Below are positions 20,686 through 32,648 of a stretch of 64,000 bases of DNA, one piece after another. A program made the translations under genes and the position numbers. The notes under the pieces are model-generated. The model was not told the DNA's origin and did no database searches. It saw only the letters and a program-made list of their open reading frames with translations. Source of the stretch: Chrysemys picta bellii (taxonomy: Eukaryota > Chordata > Testudines > Emydidae). Every line of letters starts with the position of its first letter. The first letter of the stretch is position 1. Where the stretch lies: NCBI RefSeq assembly GCF_011386835.1, contig NC_088799.1, positions 77,209,302 to 77,273,301 on the forward strand, written 5' to 3'.

Positions 20686-21609
20686 TCATGATGTAAACTG
20701 TACCCGGGAGCTCTTTCTCTTGCTTAGTGAGTTTGAGAACTGTAAATTTGGAGTGCTAAATTCAGAGCTGTTTCCACTGGCAGCATTGCGGAAACTAAAC
20801 AAAGCTAGAGAATGTAAAAGCACTTCTCTAGCTTTACATGTTTCTAAAGTCTGTTCTTGGGAGATCTGAAGGTTTATCTGTTTTAGGTTATTCATGATCA
20901 AACTGGAAGTCAGGAGGTTTGTTACAGAACCACACCTGGTCAGGTTCTCTTCAAAAAACTGTTTATAGAGCTCTTCCACCTTTGTATCCATGTAGTTATT
21001 CAGCACAGAATTCGAAAGAGGCTGCTTGTGGAGTGTCATACTCCTTTCTCCACCTTCATCACCATTCAAGGACTTTGTAGCTGTTTTTTCAAGAGGCTCA
21101 TTTTGGGGGGAATGACCCAATAGAATATCTCCTGACAATAAAACCGGGCCATCAACAAGTTCATCACTTATGTGGTCCATAATGCAACCTGAATCCCGCA
21201 TATAACCTCCTACATGGTCTCCTCCAATATGTAAGTCAGGATAGTTTTGATAAATACTGTGGCATGACCAGGATCTATACAAATCCACCTGGTTGTCATG
21301 AATTTGTTCTCTTCCTGGTATATGTAAAGCTTTAGATATTGTTCCTTTAATGTGTGCACTATGTTCTTTTGCAGGTAGCTCTTCTTTAGATTTCCATTGA
21401 AGCTCTTTATTATTTTCAATTTTGCTACCTTTTGCAATGATCTCATTCTGCTTCTCAGATTCTGAAGCAAAATCTTTAATTGCTGGTGTATCTATAAGGT
21501 GATCTTTCCAGGTTTCCCTTTCATCTTTTCTGTGACATTTGTGGGGTTTATCTATGTTCTGTTTTCTTTCTTTGTATATGATTCCAGTTAGGATGCCTTC
21601 TGCCAACAT
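20686..21609 (-). CDS. TASL2: TASL-family adaptor (probable TASL2): TLR adaptor for SLC15A4 on the lysosome
   Basis: A 307-residue single-exon frame. ATG 21609 is chosen because an in-frame TGA (21648-21646) lies just upstream and the start MLAEGILTGI matches the conserved TASL N terminus that docks into SLC15A4. A second conserved block is about 113-130 (SWSCHSIYQNYPDLHIGG). A third is 197-284, beginning PLSNSVLNNYMDTKVEELYK and including LQISQEQTLETCKAREVLL. Near the C terminus, 285-292 (STPNLQFS) sits where TASL has its pLxIS motif for IRF5, but Phe replaces the Ile; the Ser is kept. Known TASL proteins act on endolysosome membranes to couple TLR7/8/9 to IRF5. Human TASL (CXorf21) maps away from SH3BGRL, whereas I recall mouse Tasl2 (Gm6377) lying beside Sh3bgrl, as here. 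Family call is firm; paralogue call is from synteny and memory. Confidence 0.85.
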   Translation of the reverse strand: MLAEGILTGIIYKERKQNIDKPHKCHRKDERETWKDHLIDTPAIKDFASESEKQNEIIAKGSKIENNKELQWKSKEELPAKEHSAHIKGTISKALHIPGREQIHDNQVDLYRSWSCHSIYQNYPDLHIGGDHVGGYMRDSGCIMDHISDELVDGPVLLSGDILLGHSPQNEPLEKTATKSLNGDEGGERSMTLHKQPLSNSVLNNYMDTKVEELYKQFFEENLTRCGSVTNLLTSSLIMNNLKQINLQISQEQTLETCKAREVLLHSLALFSFRNAASGNSSEFSTPNLQFSNSLSKRKSSRVQFTS

Positions 21610-21655
21610 GTTGATCAGTGCTAGAGACTCACTAACCAGCAAAGTTCACTATATT

Positions 21656-21670
21656 CCTGCAAATACAAAG
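21656..21670 (-). other. splice acceptor of the TASL-family coding exon
   Basis: The minus strand reads CTTCTTTGTATTTGCAG then GAATAT, a good pyrimidine tract and AG (21658-21657). This puts 47 nt of 5' UTR before the ATG and implies at least one upstream untranslated exon on the minus strand, to the right. Confidence 0.65.
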
Positions 21671-24600
21671 AAGCCATGTAAGGTAATGCAAAATAAGCAT
21701 AACAGTAAGGGCTATTTTATCCTTAATTGATAAAAAGTTTTTTTAAAAATGTATGCTTCATGCAGACTGCAATGTGTGGGGCATTTTTTATTTTAACAAA
21801 CAGTAACTTAATTGCTTTTTCACCAATTTCATTTTTATAGCCAGATAAAGTAAAGCCATCATGTCAATAAAAATCATTCTGAAAAAGAAAAGAGTTAGGC
21901 CAATAATTTGATCCTTCATTTTCCATATCAGCTCAGTCTTGGACCCTTCTTCTGAATTGTGACCATTGTGCTACATTATGCACATGACTTGTTCTTAGAA
22001 AGATTTAATCAATGAAGTCTTTTTCATTTGGTGACTGTGCCAGATCCTCAGCTGGTGTAAAATCGATAGTGCTGCTGAAAGAAACAGCGCAACAACTGAT
22101 TTCACCAGCTGAAGTTCTGACTGATGATAATCCTCTACACACTTTTTTTTAGTAAACTAAGGGGCTAATCATGCAAGGTGTTGAGCTCGCCAGTGAGATA
22201 CCGAGTGGCCGCAACTTCCACTGCCTTCAGTGTGAGCTGAGGATGTTCATCACTTCCCAAGAATGCTCAGCACCTTGCAGGACTGAGCCCTCATTGCAGC
22301 AATATCTTGCTTATTTACATAAAAATGTTGGGTATATTGCCGAACTATTCGCCAAAATTTAAGCAGATACTGTAATGAGCTCTTGTATTACTAAGAGTCC
22401 AGAATTTTACTAAATTCACTGCATTCGTTCACTAATACATTATGAAATATTATCATGAATAATTAAAAACTAAACTACACATCTCAAAATAGTTAGCTAC
22501 TACATTTTGTGATTCCTTGGCTTTGCCTTTTAATTGTATTTGCTCACACAGGGCTTGATCCTGCACCCTTTGGAGTCAGTGGTAAAACTCCAATTGACTT
22601 AGATGGAGCAAGCCTTTAGGACTCAATCCATCTCCTATTGAAATGAATAAGAGTCTTTCCATTGACTTCAGTGGGAGTTGGCTCTGACCCACACTCACTG
22701 AGGACCACATTGTGGCTGACCCTTATGTGGGAGAATGAAGCAGGAGAACACCAAAAGTCTCCTCTTCACTTTGAATGCCTTTGCAATGTTGTCCCAGCAC
22801 AGGGGGGCTGCTCCCTTTGGGCATCTCTGGAGCACTCAGGATATGTCTACACAGCCTCACAGCCCAGAATTGACAGACTTGGGCAAGCAGGGCTCACATC
22901 AGCACTTTAAAATCTGTTTAAATAAGGGGATAGTTGTTTAATATAAAGTGACACCTCTGTAGAGCAGGTGTGATACCAGAACCAACCCTTAAAATAACTC
23001 TTTCCAAAGCAGAATTGATTTTAAGTACTCCACATATTAATAAGCACACTCTAATTCAAATGTCATAAGAATGACACCAGTGCTCAGAAAAAGCACAATA
23101 CACAGATCCTTCAGCAGTTAAAATAATTTAACCATTTTACTTTATTTTTAATACCTCTCACACAAGCAAAGATGCAAGATAAAAATTTTAAAAGTGCCCA
23201 GGTGCCATTTTCAAAAGAGACTCAGGCACTTATGAGCCTAAATCTCATTGAAAGTCAATGAGACTTAGGCAACGACGTGCCTGACTCACTTTTGAAAATG
23301 GGAGTTAAGCCCAGATGTGCAAAGGTATTTAGGTGCCTAACTCCTATTGAAATCAATTGGAGATATGTGCCGAAATAGTTTTGAGGAGCTGGGCCTTAGT
23401 TACTTATGAAAAGTTTGCCTCTAACACTTGGTTCAAAGTATTAGAGCAAGTTGTCAAAAATATGGCAAGTATACTTTAAAAATAAATACATATACTTTCA
23501 GTTATTTTAAGCAAAATAAGTGGGACTCTAAATTCCGTAACAAAAGATAAGCTAAGACAAACTAAAGTAAACCAGACTTACCCTTTCAGAATCAGTATAA
23601 GATGTGGATAGTCACATAACCTAACATTCCATGACTACAGCTGCAGCAACCTTAGAATAAATTCTCTTTATTCACTTCAGACAGTGTGAGCAATAACTGG
23701 AGCACACACAATTTTGTTCCTCTTTTTGTGCAATTTTTAAAACAGAAGTGCCGTCACCAGTGGAAAACTGTGTGGTCTGTAAACAAGCAGTGACACCAAA
23801 TCCAAAAGAGGATGTAAAAAATGAGTCTGGATGGGCCTGATTCTGGTGTAATGTTCACAACTAGTATGACTGCTTTTTAATTTTGCAATATGTCAACTAA
23901 AAATAACTAAGATTACTAAAAGATTAGTGTGTCTAGTAGATTTCCGTTCGATACCTTTGGCCATGCTCGTAGTACATTTCAAAATGCAAGGACGCAATCA
24001 AGCATTCTATTGCTCATTTCCATCTACAAACAACGGAATTTAGTTATTAAATTAGATGTATCTCTGATTTGCAGAGGCAAATGTTTGTAGGTACAAGTTT
24101 CTTCATTTGCAGGTACAGAACATGCATAAGTGAGGGTAAAAGTATAAAGATTGTTTTTTAAAATGTAATGCTCAGAACAGAGCCAGTAGATCACGCTGTT
24201 ATGTCCCTCCTTGTAGCCAGAGTGCACACAGCTGGCAGTTTGCAGTGTCCTAGTCCTATCAACTGTAACTTGGGCACCACTGACTACCTCAGCTGTGACA
24301 TGATCTGGGATCATCGCAATAATCAGACAACCCATGGTTACGGCTTCTCCAGACCCTAAAGGACAACCATGGGTGACTGGAAGCCAAGGCACTGTGGATA
24401 ACATACCATCTTTAGAAAAAAATCAGTGACAAGCTTTCAAAACTCATGATTGGTTTGCTTAGGTTTTCTTTACAAGGAAAAAGGTTAGAAACTTATTTTG
24501 TTTTAAAATTAAAACTAACTCTCACCTTCTCATTTCTCTTTCCTCCAAGTTGGGGGGGGGGGGAGGGAGCGGTAATTGTAAGCTTCATTGGTTAGCAACA

Positions 24601-24980
24601 GCAGCTCAAATTAAAGGTTGAATTTCAAAACTAGCCTCTAAATTTGCAGACTAATTCTGCATTCCGATGAATTGCCATGACATATTATAGCATTTAGAGA
24701 TCTAAATATCTGATCTATGTTTAAATACTATCATTTCTGTGGGATGACTTGCAGACTGGGTTGAAGGCTGTTTAAAAATGTGTCTTTGTCTATCAGACTT
24801 CAAGAGCCACACACCAATGAATTTACACCAATTTACACTAGCTGAGGATTCTGGTGCCAAAGAAATATCTAACAAAGGATAAGATTGTTCATCATTTTTT
24901 CTTTCACTATTGCTGATGTTTCTCTGAGGTGGACCCTTCCCGTCCTACTCATTACTTTGTACCACTTGGTAGAAGCTTTT
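21671..24980. other. intergenic or TASL-family 5' intron; old palindromic repeats
   Basis: No coding exon found. Diverged palindromic repeats are visible at about 22040-22130 (CCTCAGCTGGTGTAAAATC), 22155-22290 (CTCAGCACCTTGCAGGACTG), 22550-22690 (CATTGACTTCAGTGGGAGTT) and 23190-23400 (CATTTTCAAAAGAGACTCAG with its near complement). A poly-G run lies at 24551-24561. Untranslated exons of the TASL-family gene could lie here unseen. Confidence 0.45.
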
Positions 24981-25680
24981 TGTCACAGGATGTGTCCCTT
25001 TAAGGGAACAGGACCAGTCCCCTGGGACTGGGTAGCTGCTTCTCAGTGTGGTGCTGATCTAGCCTATTTGAGTACACCTGGACTAACTCAATTGGAGCTA
25101 TTAGTCTCAGCTGGGAAAGGGCTAAGAACACATTATATAAAGAGGAAGCTGCAACAAGAGAGGGTCTGTTTACAGGGCCTGTTTGGGGTTAAAGAGGCAG
25201 AGGAAGCTGTGGCTGAAAAGGGTTCCCAGAATCTCCTGGAGGAGACAAAAATTCAGGCAAAGTGGTTTATAATTGTTTGGGACTAGGGTTTAACCTCAGG
25301 ATGGTAAGGACCGTGTAAGCCCTTCATTAGGCAGGGGACACTGGGAAGGGGGAGAATCTGGTGGTCTAGCACCAAGAATGAGAGTTGCATGAGGCTTAGG
25401 AAGAATCTGGACAAACAGACAGTGATGAGAAGTCATGTGAGATCGATTTAAGTTGAATCTGTAGGACTTTACGTTAAGACGTGCAGTGGGGTCAGACTGG
25501 AATCTTCTAAACCAATAACAGAGCCCCAACAAGGTTTTCCCATTGAAAGAGGGTTTTCTTTGTAGTGATTTGAGAGACCTTCAAGGGTGAATATCTGTCA
25601 CATGGGGGCAGCAGGAGGCATTGACCCCTTACATTGTTTCTTTGTTATTTTAATAAATGTACCTTCTTTAAGAAAAATAA
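24981..25680 (+). mobile_element. possible LTR-type element
   Basis: It starts TGTCACAGGATGTGTCC; text ATCTGTCACA occurs near 25590-25600 and AATAAA at about 25652. No clear target duplication, so both ends are uncertain. The 133-residue open frame 24885-25286 overlaps its edge and looks non-genic. Confidence 0.35.
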
Positions 25681-27329
25681 AAATTCTATGATAATAGAAG
25701 GCCTAATCTGTGCATGTGGATTTACAATGAAGAGCAGTAAAGCTGAGAACTTTCAGAAGTTTGCCTGCACTTGCTGATGGCAAGAGCATATTGCTTCACG
25801 GATGGATTTTCAGAGGTGTTGAGATCTTGCAGTTCCTAGTAACTTCAGTTCAAGCAGAGGTTATTCAGCATTACTGAAGGTCAGTCCCTCATGACTCTGT
25901 GAATATGCAAAGGATGAAAGGATATCAGGCAGATCAAATGGACAATCAAATAATCATAATGGATTGCACATTAAGTGGGTTAAAATATACTAACTAGAAT
26001 ATTCTATGAAGAATTAATGTTTTAAAAAAATCAGTGTTTTTTCTTCACTATTGGCTTCTTTAGAATGTAAAGTTCCAAGAGCCTAATTATTAAACTATTT
26101 CACCCCATCTCCTAAAGAATAAAATTAAGGCCACAGTTAAATATATATGGATATTCGTCTGATCCTTTGACAGATCCACTAGCACTAAAGATACATTGCA
26201 TATGTTTTTTCTTTTTCACATAAGGACTTGGTGAACTAATTTCTTAAAATACAGGGTTCTTCTAAGGATACAAGGGCCTAAATAGGTTAGATGCTTTTGA
26301 AAATCCCACTAGGCACTTATCTGCATCTTCAGGCACCTAAATATCTTTGACAATCTTTCCCAAGTCCTTACAATCTACTCAGACTACAAATTCTTTTGGT
26401 TAAGAAAGTTTCTTTTTGCTCTGCATTTGCACAGGGCCTAGCAAAATGGAGTCTTGCTTCATGACTGGGGCACCAATGTGCTACCATAATACAATTAATA
26501 TATTCTAATAGTAAGAATGTCAATTTCTGAAACTCTTACCCAATGAATAGTCCCATTGGGACTATTTGTTGAGTATAGTACTAAAATTGAATGCGAGTAA
26601 AGTTATCAGAATCTGGCCCACAGTAAAAACTCCCAGAAACCTCTGAGATATCTGCCCCTCAGAAGCCTGCAGGATTATGTTGTAATATACTATACACAGA
26701 CAAGGCAATCAATATTGTTTTCTACCATTTTATATTGCTTGTGCAGTTAATTTTTTCAGTAGATAAAATGAAAATATAAAATCAGGGGATTAGTTTACAA
26801 TTCTCCATTAGGTTTGATTCAGCAGGGGCAGAGACTGTAATTTGCTGTATGAGAAACTGAATAGCCAAGTGTTAAATTGATAACTTCAAATTTTCTTGGA
26901 AATGAAGTTCCTTTTGTGGAAAATCAAAGGCTTCTTCTTCCTGCAGCATTTCCATTTGTAACTGGATTATTGGACATATGAAGCTAATTTATAGCTTCAG
27001 ACAAGTGCCCTATCACTGAATGGACTGTGTAGTATGTTGTGTATCTTAAAGTACACAAAAGATTCATTTGGCATAATCAGGATAGCAAACTCTCCAAAAC
27101 TAAAATTTTAATAAATTCATGGGTGCCTCAGCTCCTCACATCTTTTTCCATTGACATACATTACAAGGAGTCTCCAGATATAGAAAAATGAGACCGCAAA
27201 TTGGGAAATGTCTATCCTTCACTATCTTAGTTACTTCCCTTTTCTTTAAATTAAAGTGCTGTTTTACAAGAACACAGTGGTACTTTCTTTAGTTGCAGAA
27301 CTTAGATTATATTGTGACATCTGTTTAAT
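25681..27329. other. AT-rich intergenic, no gene recognised
   Basis: Only short chance frames and no recognised repeat ends. Confidence 0.5.
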
Positions 27330-27450
27330 CAGGTTTAACGCCCTCGCCAACAGACGCCGGTTGTCGGCAGACGGGATTGAACCAGGGACCTCTAGAGCTT
27401 AGTGCATGAGCCTCTACCGCATGAACTAAAAGCCAACTGGCTGTTAGCAG
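27330..27450 (-). mobile_element. tRNA-derived SINE head, followed by (TC)n
   Basis: The minus strand shows a tRNA-like head: box A region TAGTTCATGCGGTAGAGGC and box B GGTTCAATCC. It lacks a full cloverleaf with an acceptor stem, so it is a SINE and not a tRNA gene. A CT microsatellite follows at 27451-27478. Confidence 0.7.
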
Positions 27451-27479
27451 TCTCTCTCTCTCTCTCCTTCTCTCTCTGA

Positions 27480-28867
27480 TGTTGGTGCCACTAGATGGGA
27501 CAGAACACCATACCCAGAAGGTGTGTGGGTTACACAGGTAAATGGGAAAAAAACTAACAAAACATAATCCTTCAAATGAGATAGTACAGAACAAAATATA
27601 AAGTGCCACTAGTCCCAAGTTGTAGAACAAACAAGAACTCATGAACTGCAGAAGACAAATGTGGTTTTGGTTTTCAGATCAGTCAGTGACCAGCTGATAT
27701 GACTGACAAGTCATGTGGATTTCCAAGTAGGAAAGCAGTTTGCTAACATTGTACAATCCTCTCAAGCACTAGTTAATAGATAAATAGGCACCGAAAGAAT
27801 TTTCGGTTAGTTCCCTTATCAAGTTTCCTACTCTTTGGCAGATAATAAGAATTTAATTGTCTTGCAAGTACTAGAATACTACCCATATGCTGATGGAGGG
27901 AAAATGTAGAAATGAAACACACAAATGATGTGTAATACATGGGACATCGTGAATGTGGTACCCTCTTTTTACATTTCAATAATAACCACCAATTTATTGA
28001 TTCCTCAGTAGTAAAGTACTACAGACAATGTATCCTAACTATGAATTAAAATAAACTAGAAGCAAGGTCCTATATAACTTTGGCCCTCCCTCTTTGTCCA
28101 ATCTAATCTTGTTAGAATGACTGTTGTCCCCTCTTCAGCAAAGACATTATCCTTTATGTAAACTCTTCTAGGAAAAGACCGTGTCTTTTTGTGTATTTGA
28201 TAAAGCAACTAGCACACTTTGAGGTGATACAAAATAATAATGCGCTTGTATGCAAACATTTATTTGAATGAAATTAGAGATAGCTAAACCAAACACATTC
28301 CAGCTCTCGTCTTGTGCAAAGTGAAGTTGGTTATGTGAGAAACTGGACTATGATGTGGATTTTTAACACAGATGGGATTATGCATTACAAATATTAAAAT
28401 CCAAATTAATCCAGTCTCCAAAAATCAGAGCATGTAAACTATATGGCAACTACAATATCTCATAGGCCCTTATCATGAAAAAGTGCTTTGGGAGGAAATG
28501 ATCTTCAAAATAGCACAGCTAATGTAAAGAATTCTCCAACATATGTTCCAGAATCCTGGTATCCTTGTATCTGTCCACTACCAGCTACTGCTGGATATAG
28601 GGGAAGAAACCGACATAGTCCAGTTTTGGCTATGTGAATCTGCATTTGCATGACCCAAATAATCAACCATGTTCCTTTGTCAGTGACTTGTCCATTTCCT
28701 CTTTCTAAATTCCTCTGAAGAGTTTCACTACCTGTCATGTGCACTGCTTACATGCGGATTTGAAACCGTTCTGTGTAGATCCTCCACTGCTTTACCCCCA
28801 ACTAGCAGAAATGCATACTTTCTGCTGTATTATTTATTCTCTTATATACCCATACTGTGTTCTAAGT
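27480..28867. other. AT-rich intergenic, no gene recognised
   Basis: No coding or repeat signal that I can support. Confidence 0.45.
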
Positions 28868-28962
28868 GAATAGATTCATAGATTCATAGACTCTAGGACT
28901 GGAAGGGACCTTGAGAGGTCATCGAGTCCAGTCCCCTGCCCTCATGGCAGGACCAAATATAT
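28868..28962 (-). mobile_element. CR1 3' end fragment
   Basis: It begins with TAGATTCATAGATTCATAG, the reverse of the CR1 terminal repeat, then GACTGGAAGGGACCTTGAG in antisense, the standard CR1 3' UTR. Only about 95 bp remain. Confidence 0.88.
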
Positions 28963-30900
28963 AAGAAACAGATTTAATATAGAGCTGAGTCCAACTGAAC
29001 TCATAAAAATAATCTAATATTTAAAGGTTATTTGAAATAACTATTTCCTCCACTACATCATCATGAGTGAAATTCTCTTTCTACACAACAGATTCAGTGC
29101 TGATAATTAAGCATTTCTCCATCTTCATTAATATGCCTCAACCCTGACCTGGAGGAATTAACTTTGAGAGCAGATGGGGTAGTTCAAATTCCATACAACT
29201 CACTCCAGGGCTCCTCTACTGAGACTACTAAATTAGTGTCAATTGCAGTACTGTTGTTTATGAATTAGAGCCATGCAATTCAGGGATAACACACAACCAG
29301 ATTAAGTAAAATAATAATTTGGAGGATAACAACAATTAAACTTGCTATTAAAGTGTGCCAAGGAGTCAGCAGCACAAAGAGGGAGGAAGAAGATCTTTCC
29401 ACCGGAATGTGTCAGCCTCCACAAATACCCAATATTTAAACTAACAAAATGTAGTAAAGGAGACACTAAAGGTAGCTGAGAAGGTGAATGCAGATTACAA
29501 GTGGAAGTGTAAACAGTGATAAAGTCACATAAATGTGTTAGTGTAGGTCTTTGAATTACAAGTCTAAAATGTTAAACAGAATTTATAAGGAAAGAGGTAT
29601 CTGAAGATATCTGACTCTAGAAACTCAGGTAAGAAAAATGCAAACACAGAATGAAGCCTTCCTTCTGGTCCTATGCCAAGATGATGAACAGGTAAAAACA
29701 GGCATATCTTATGATCTTCCTCTGTTGCGACTCATTCTCCCATATCTCTGTCTTCACCCATTGTTTATTGTCATCTCCTGCAGTATTGACTTTTTCAGAT
29801 TGTAAGCTACTTGAGGCAGAGACCTCTCATTTTTATTTACTTGTAAAGTGCCATGCACACCTATGGTGCTGCCTTAAAAATAAATTATAATTAGTAGCAG
29901 CTCAGGGTGAGATTTAACATAATCTTTTCCAAAAAATCAAAATATATCCCATATTTCAGCTAAGACTATATCTTTTATACACACACGAATATGAAATAGA
30001 AAATGATTACACTGATTGATTTTTCAAACTTAGCTGGTGTAGGTCTATCTGTCTCTTTAACCCACTCCAGCAACACTGCATTTTTCGCAGCCCTAATCTC
30101 TTTCAACTCCTCAAATACATCTCAGTTCCTGAAGCAACTGCCTGCTCACCTGACCATGCGTTCCAATTTCTCAGTGAGGCCTTTTCTGTTTACCTGTTTA
30201 TTGTGAAAGTGTATACGTTATTAACAAACACACACATTTCTATAAAAATCACTAAGAGCCCGATCCTTTCCCCCACTGAAACAGGATTGAGCCCTAAATC
30301 ATACCAGGCTTGTGGCTTGACATGCCCCTGCATAAAAGTCAGAAAGGTGCAAGAAGCCTTCCACCTTTCTTTTTTCAGGTTGGAACAATCAGAATCCTTG
30401 TGTTTATTATGGGCCCCCAAAAGGGAGTTCCTCTGCATAGTCTTGGGTCCAGAGGGTGCTAGGGGGAAGGGTGGTGTCTCCCCTCCACCCCCCAGCTGCA
30501 ATATCTTCTTGATGCTGCTCATGCCTGTGGCTTCAGTTTCTTTGGCCCCTGGGCTGGCTCCTCACTGAAATTTCTTTCTTTCTTTCTTTCTTTCTCAAGC
30601 CCACCGGACTATGGGGAGGAGGCTACCATATGGGACCTAGTGCCCCAATGTAGTGATCTGTCAACGCCCCAGTGCTCTCCACACAAGCCAGCTGAGCTGG
30701 CCACATGCAGAACAGGAGCGTGTCCTACAGCCTGTTGAAGGATTGTTCTTTGGTGAAACTTCTTTTACACTCCTGGAGGCATCACGCCTAGCTGAGGCAC
30801 AACTGTTCCAGGATTTCCACTGGAGGCAATATGCCTCTGCACTATCCCCCAATATGGAGCTGTGTTTTAAAAGAACAACTGAGTCCATTACTTCTACAAG
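28963..30900. other. intergenic, no gene recognised
   Basis: Includes a (TTTC)n microsatellite at 30571-30595. The 110-121 residue frames around 30190-30570 on both strands overlap each other and show no family. Confidence 0.45.
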
Positions 30901-30907
30901 GATAGTA

Positions 30908-31091
30908 ATATGACTACTACAACTCAGTGGTTTGAGCATTGGCCTACTAAACCCAGGGTTGTGACCTCAATCCTTGAGGGGGCCAGTTAGGGAACTGGGG
31001 TAAAAATCTGTCTGGGGATTGGTCCTGCTTTGAGCAGGGGGTTAGACTAGATGACCGCATGAGGTCCTTTCTAACCCTGATATTCTATGAA
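30908..31091 (+). mobile_element. tRNA-derived SINE with CR1-like tail
   Basis: Same family as 17498-17672, in plus: CAACTCAGTGGTTTGAGCAT (box A), GGTTGTGACCTCAATCC (box B) and the tail GGGATTGGTCCTGCTTTGAG ending TATTCTATGA. Confidence 0.9.
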
Positions 31092-32039
31092 CTATCACTT
31101 TCATAAAATAAATCTATGCAGATGCCCCCTCTTGTTCCAGTAGTGTAAACGTAACGATACTTTCCTCATGAGATTTTTAGTTGTGCTACAGTCACGTCTC
31201 TCTTGCACCACCTGCTTGACTGTATTGTTTCAACTCCTACAATTGCTCATTACCTTTGAGGCCTAGTTGCATTTTTCATAGACAAAAATGACAAATTTCT
31301 TTAGTGCTTACTCTTATACTTCTTCAAAACCCACTTGTCTCTTCCCTTTTTATAAGTTGTAGCAAATCAGAAAGATATAGTAGGCACAAATTAATTTGGA
31401 TTTATACGGTAGTACCATTTTGAATTATAATAGCCCTCTTCCATTTGGGATCTCAAAGCACATTACCAAATTAAGCTTCACAATACTCCTTGTGAGGCAG
31501 GCATTGTTACTCCATTTCAGAGATGGGGGAAAAGTCACACAAATTGCCCAAAGTCAGAGATGAAGCAATTACAGCCACTGGCATTACGTCAGCAGATATT
31601 TTGCTCTGAAGTCCACAGTGCACAGCTGGGAAAGAAAACCAGATCTCTTTAGCACCTAACCTCTTTTGCTGGAGTGACATTCCCATATGTCTTAAAAAAA
31701 AAACAAAGACACACAAATAGGGCCTCACAAATCACCAGGCTGGCTTTGCTGGGACACTGAGCATTTGCGGGATGTCACAGATCTTCAGGCTCAATGTTGT
31801 ATCTGTGAGACATGGGCCCAGACAGGGGCTGCTGAAATCTGAGCCCCAAGAGGAGCCCCACTCTGGCTTAGTAGCCCTGTGAATTGTAGGGTCACATCTG
31901 GGGCTGCCCTCTTCTTGCTTGGGAATGGGGACATGAGGGGGGGCTGAAGGGGTTCAGCTCCTCCCTGGGGCCCTGGTGTGCACAGGAGGACTTGGGGGGG
32001 GGGCGCCACACTTGCTGGTGTGGTGGGGCCCACAAATGA
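31092..32039. other. intergenic upstream of a CpG-rich promoter
   Basis: No exon recognised. GC content rises sharply after about 31800. Confidence 0.45.
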
Positions 32040-32512
32040 CAGGGCTGGCAATGGGGGCAGCCCTTTTCTTCCTTGAAGCTCGCAATTCTCAGGGGCGGGT
32101 GCCCCACAGACACGGAGGCGTGGCGGGTCGGGCAGGAAAGGCAGCTGCTGGGAGCCCAGAAGACACCGGGCAGGGCTGGAGGCCGCCTGGCCGGGGTTGG
32201 GCGCTCCCCAAACCAGGGCGCTGCAAGGGGAGGTGAGTAGCTGCCGGCTTTGCCATCGCGGGCGGGCGGGCGGGCAGTAATAGCTGCTCCTCCCCACTTC
32301 GGCCCAACCAGGCCTAGCAAAACAGAGCTCTCTCCTGTACACGCGCGCGCGCGCGCCCGCCCGCCCAGAATTCTTCCGCGATCCTACCACCAGCCCGCAG
32401 ACCTGAGCAGCAGGCCAGAAGCTGAGGGGCGGGGCTGACTTTCACTGACAGTCCGGATCGGCCAATCAAAAGCAAGAAACGAACCTGGCCCTTCCGAGTC
32501 GGTTGGCAGTTC

Positions 32513-32526
32513 GTTGCCTTAGCAAC
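32513..32526. promoter_or_regulatory. X-box (RFX-type site)
   Basis: GTTGCCTTAGCAAC, a perfect inverted half-site pair with a 2-bp gap, 69 bp before the ATG. It matches the established X-box consensus bound by RFX factors. Confidence 0.7.
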
Positions 32527-32594
32527 GGCGTCTGGCGGACGGCCTGTGAGTGAGGAGGGGCCGGGCGGGGAGGGAGCGGCTCGGCCCGCTCACC

Positions 32595-32648
32595 ATGGGC
32601 ATGGGGACCATTAGGGTCTATTACACCAGCGTCACCGGATCCAGGCAG
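32595..32648 (+). CDS. SH3BGRL3-like: SH3BGRL3-like coding exon 1
   Basis: Eighteen codons; start context CTCACCATGG; donor CAG then GTGAGC. A second in-frame ATG two codons on (GMG) could also serve. Confidence 0.88.

Noticed and set aside
22829..22925. Harbinger-type MITE starting at GGATATGTCTACACAG
   Set aside because: Only one terminus-like string seen, with no partner end or TWA duplication.
27330..27450. possible tRNA gene on minus
   Set aside because: Boxes A and B are present but no acceptor stem closes a cloverleaf, and a microsatellite follows; it is a SINE head.
31791..32390. 199-residue minus-strand frame in the CpG-rich region
   Set aside because: Stop-poor CpG-island DNA; three frames are open at once and none shows a family or splice logic.
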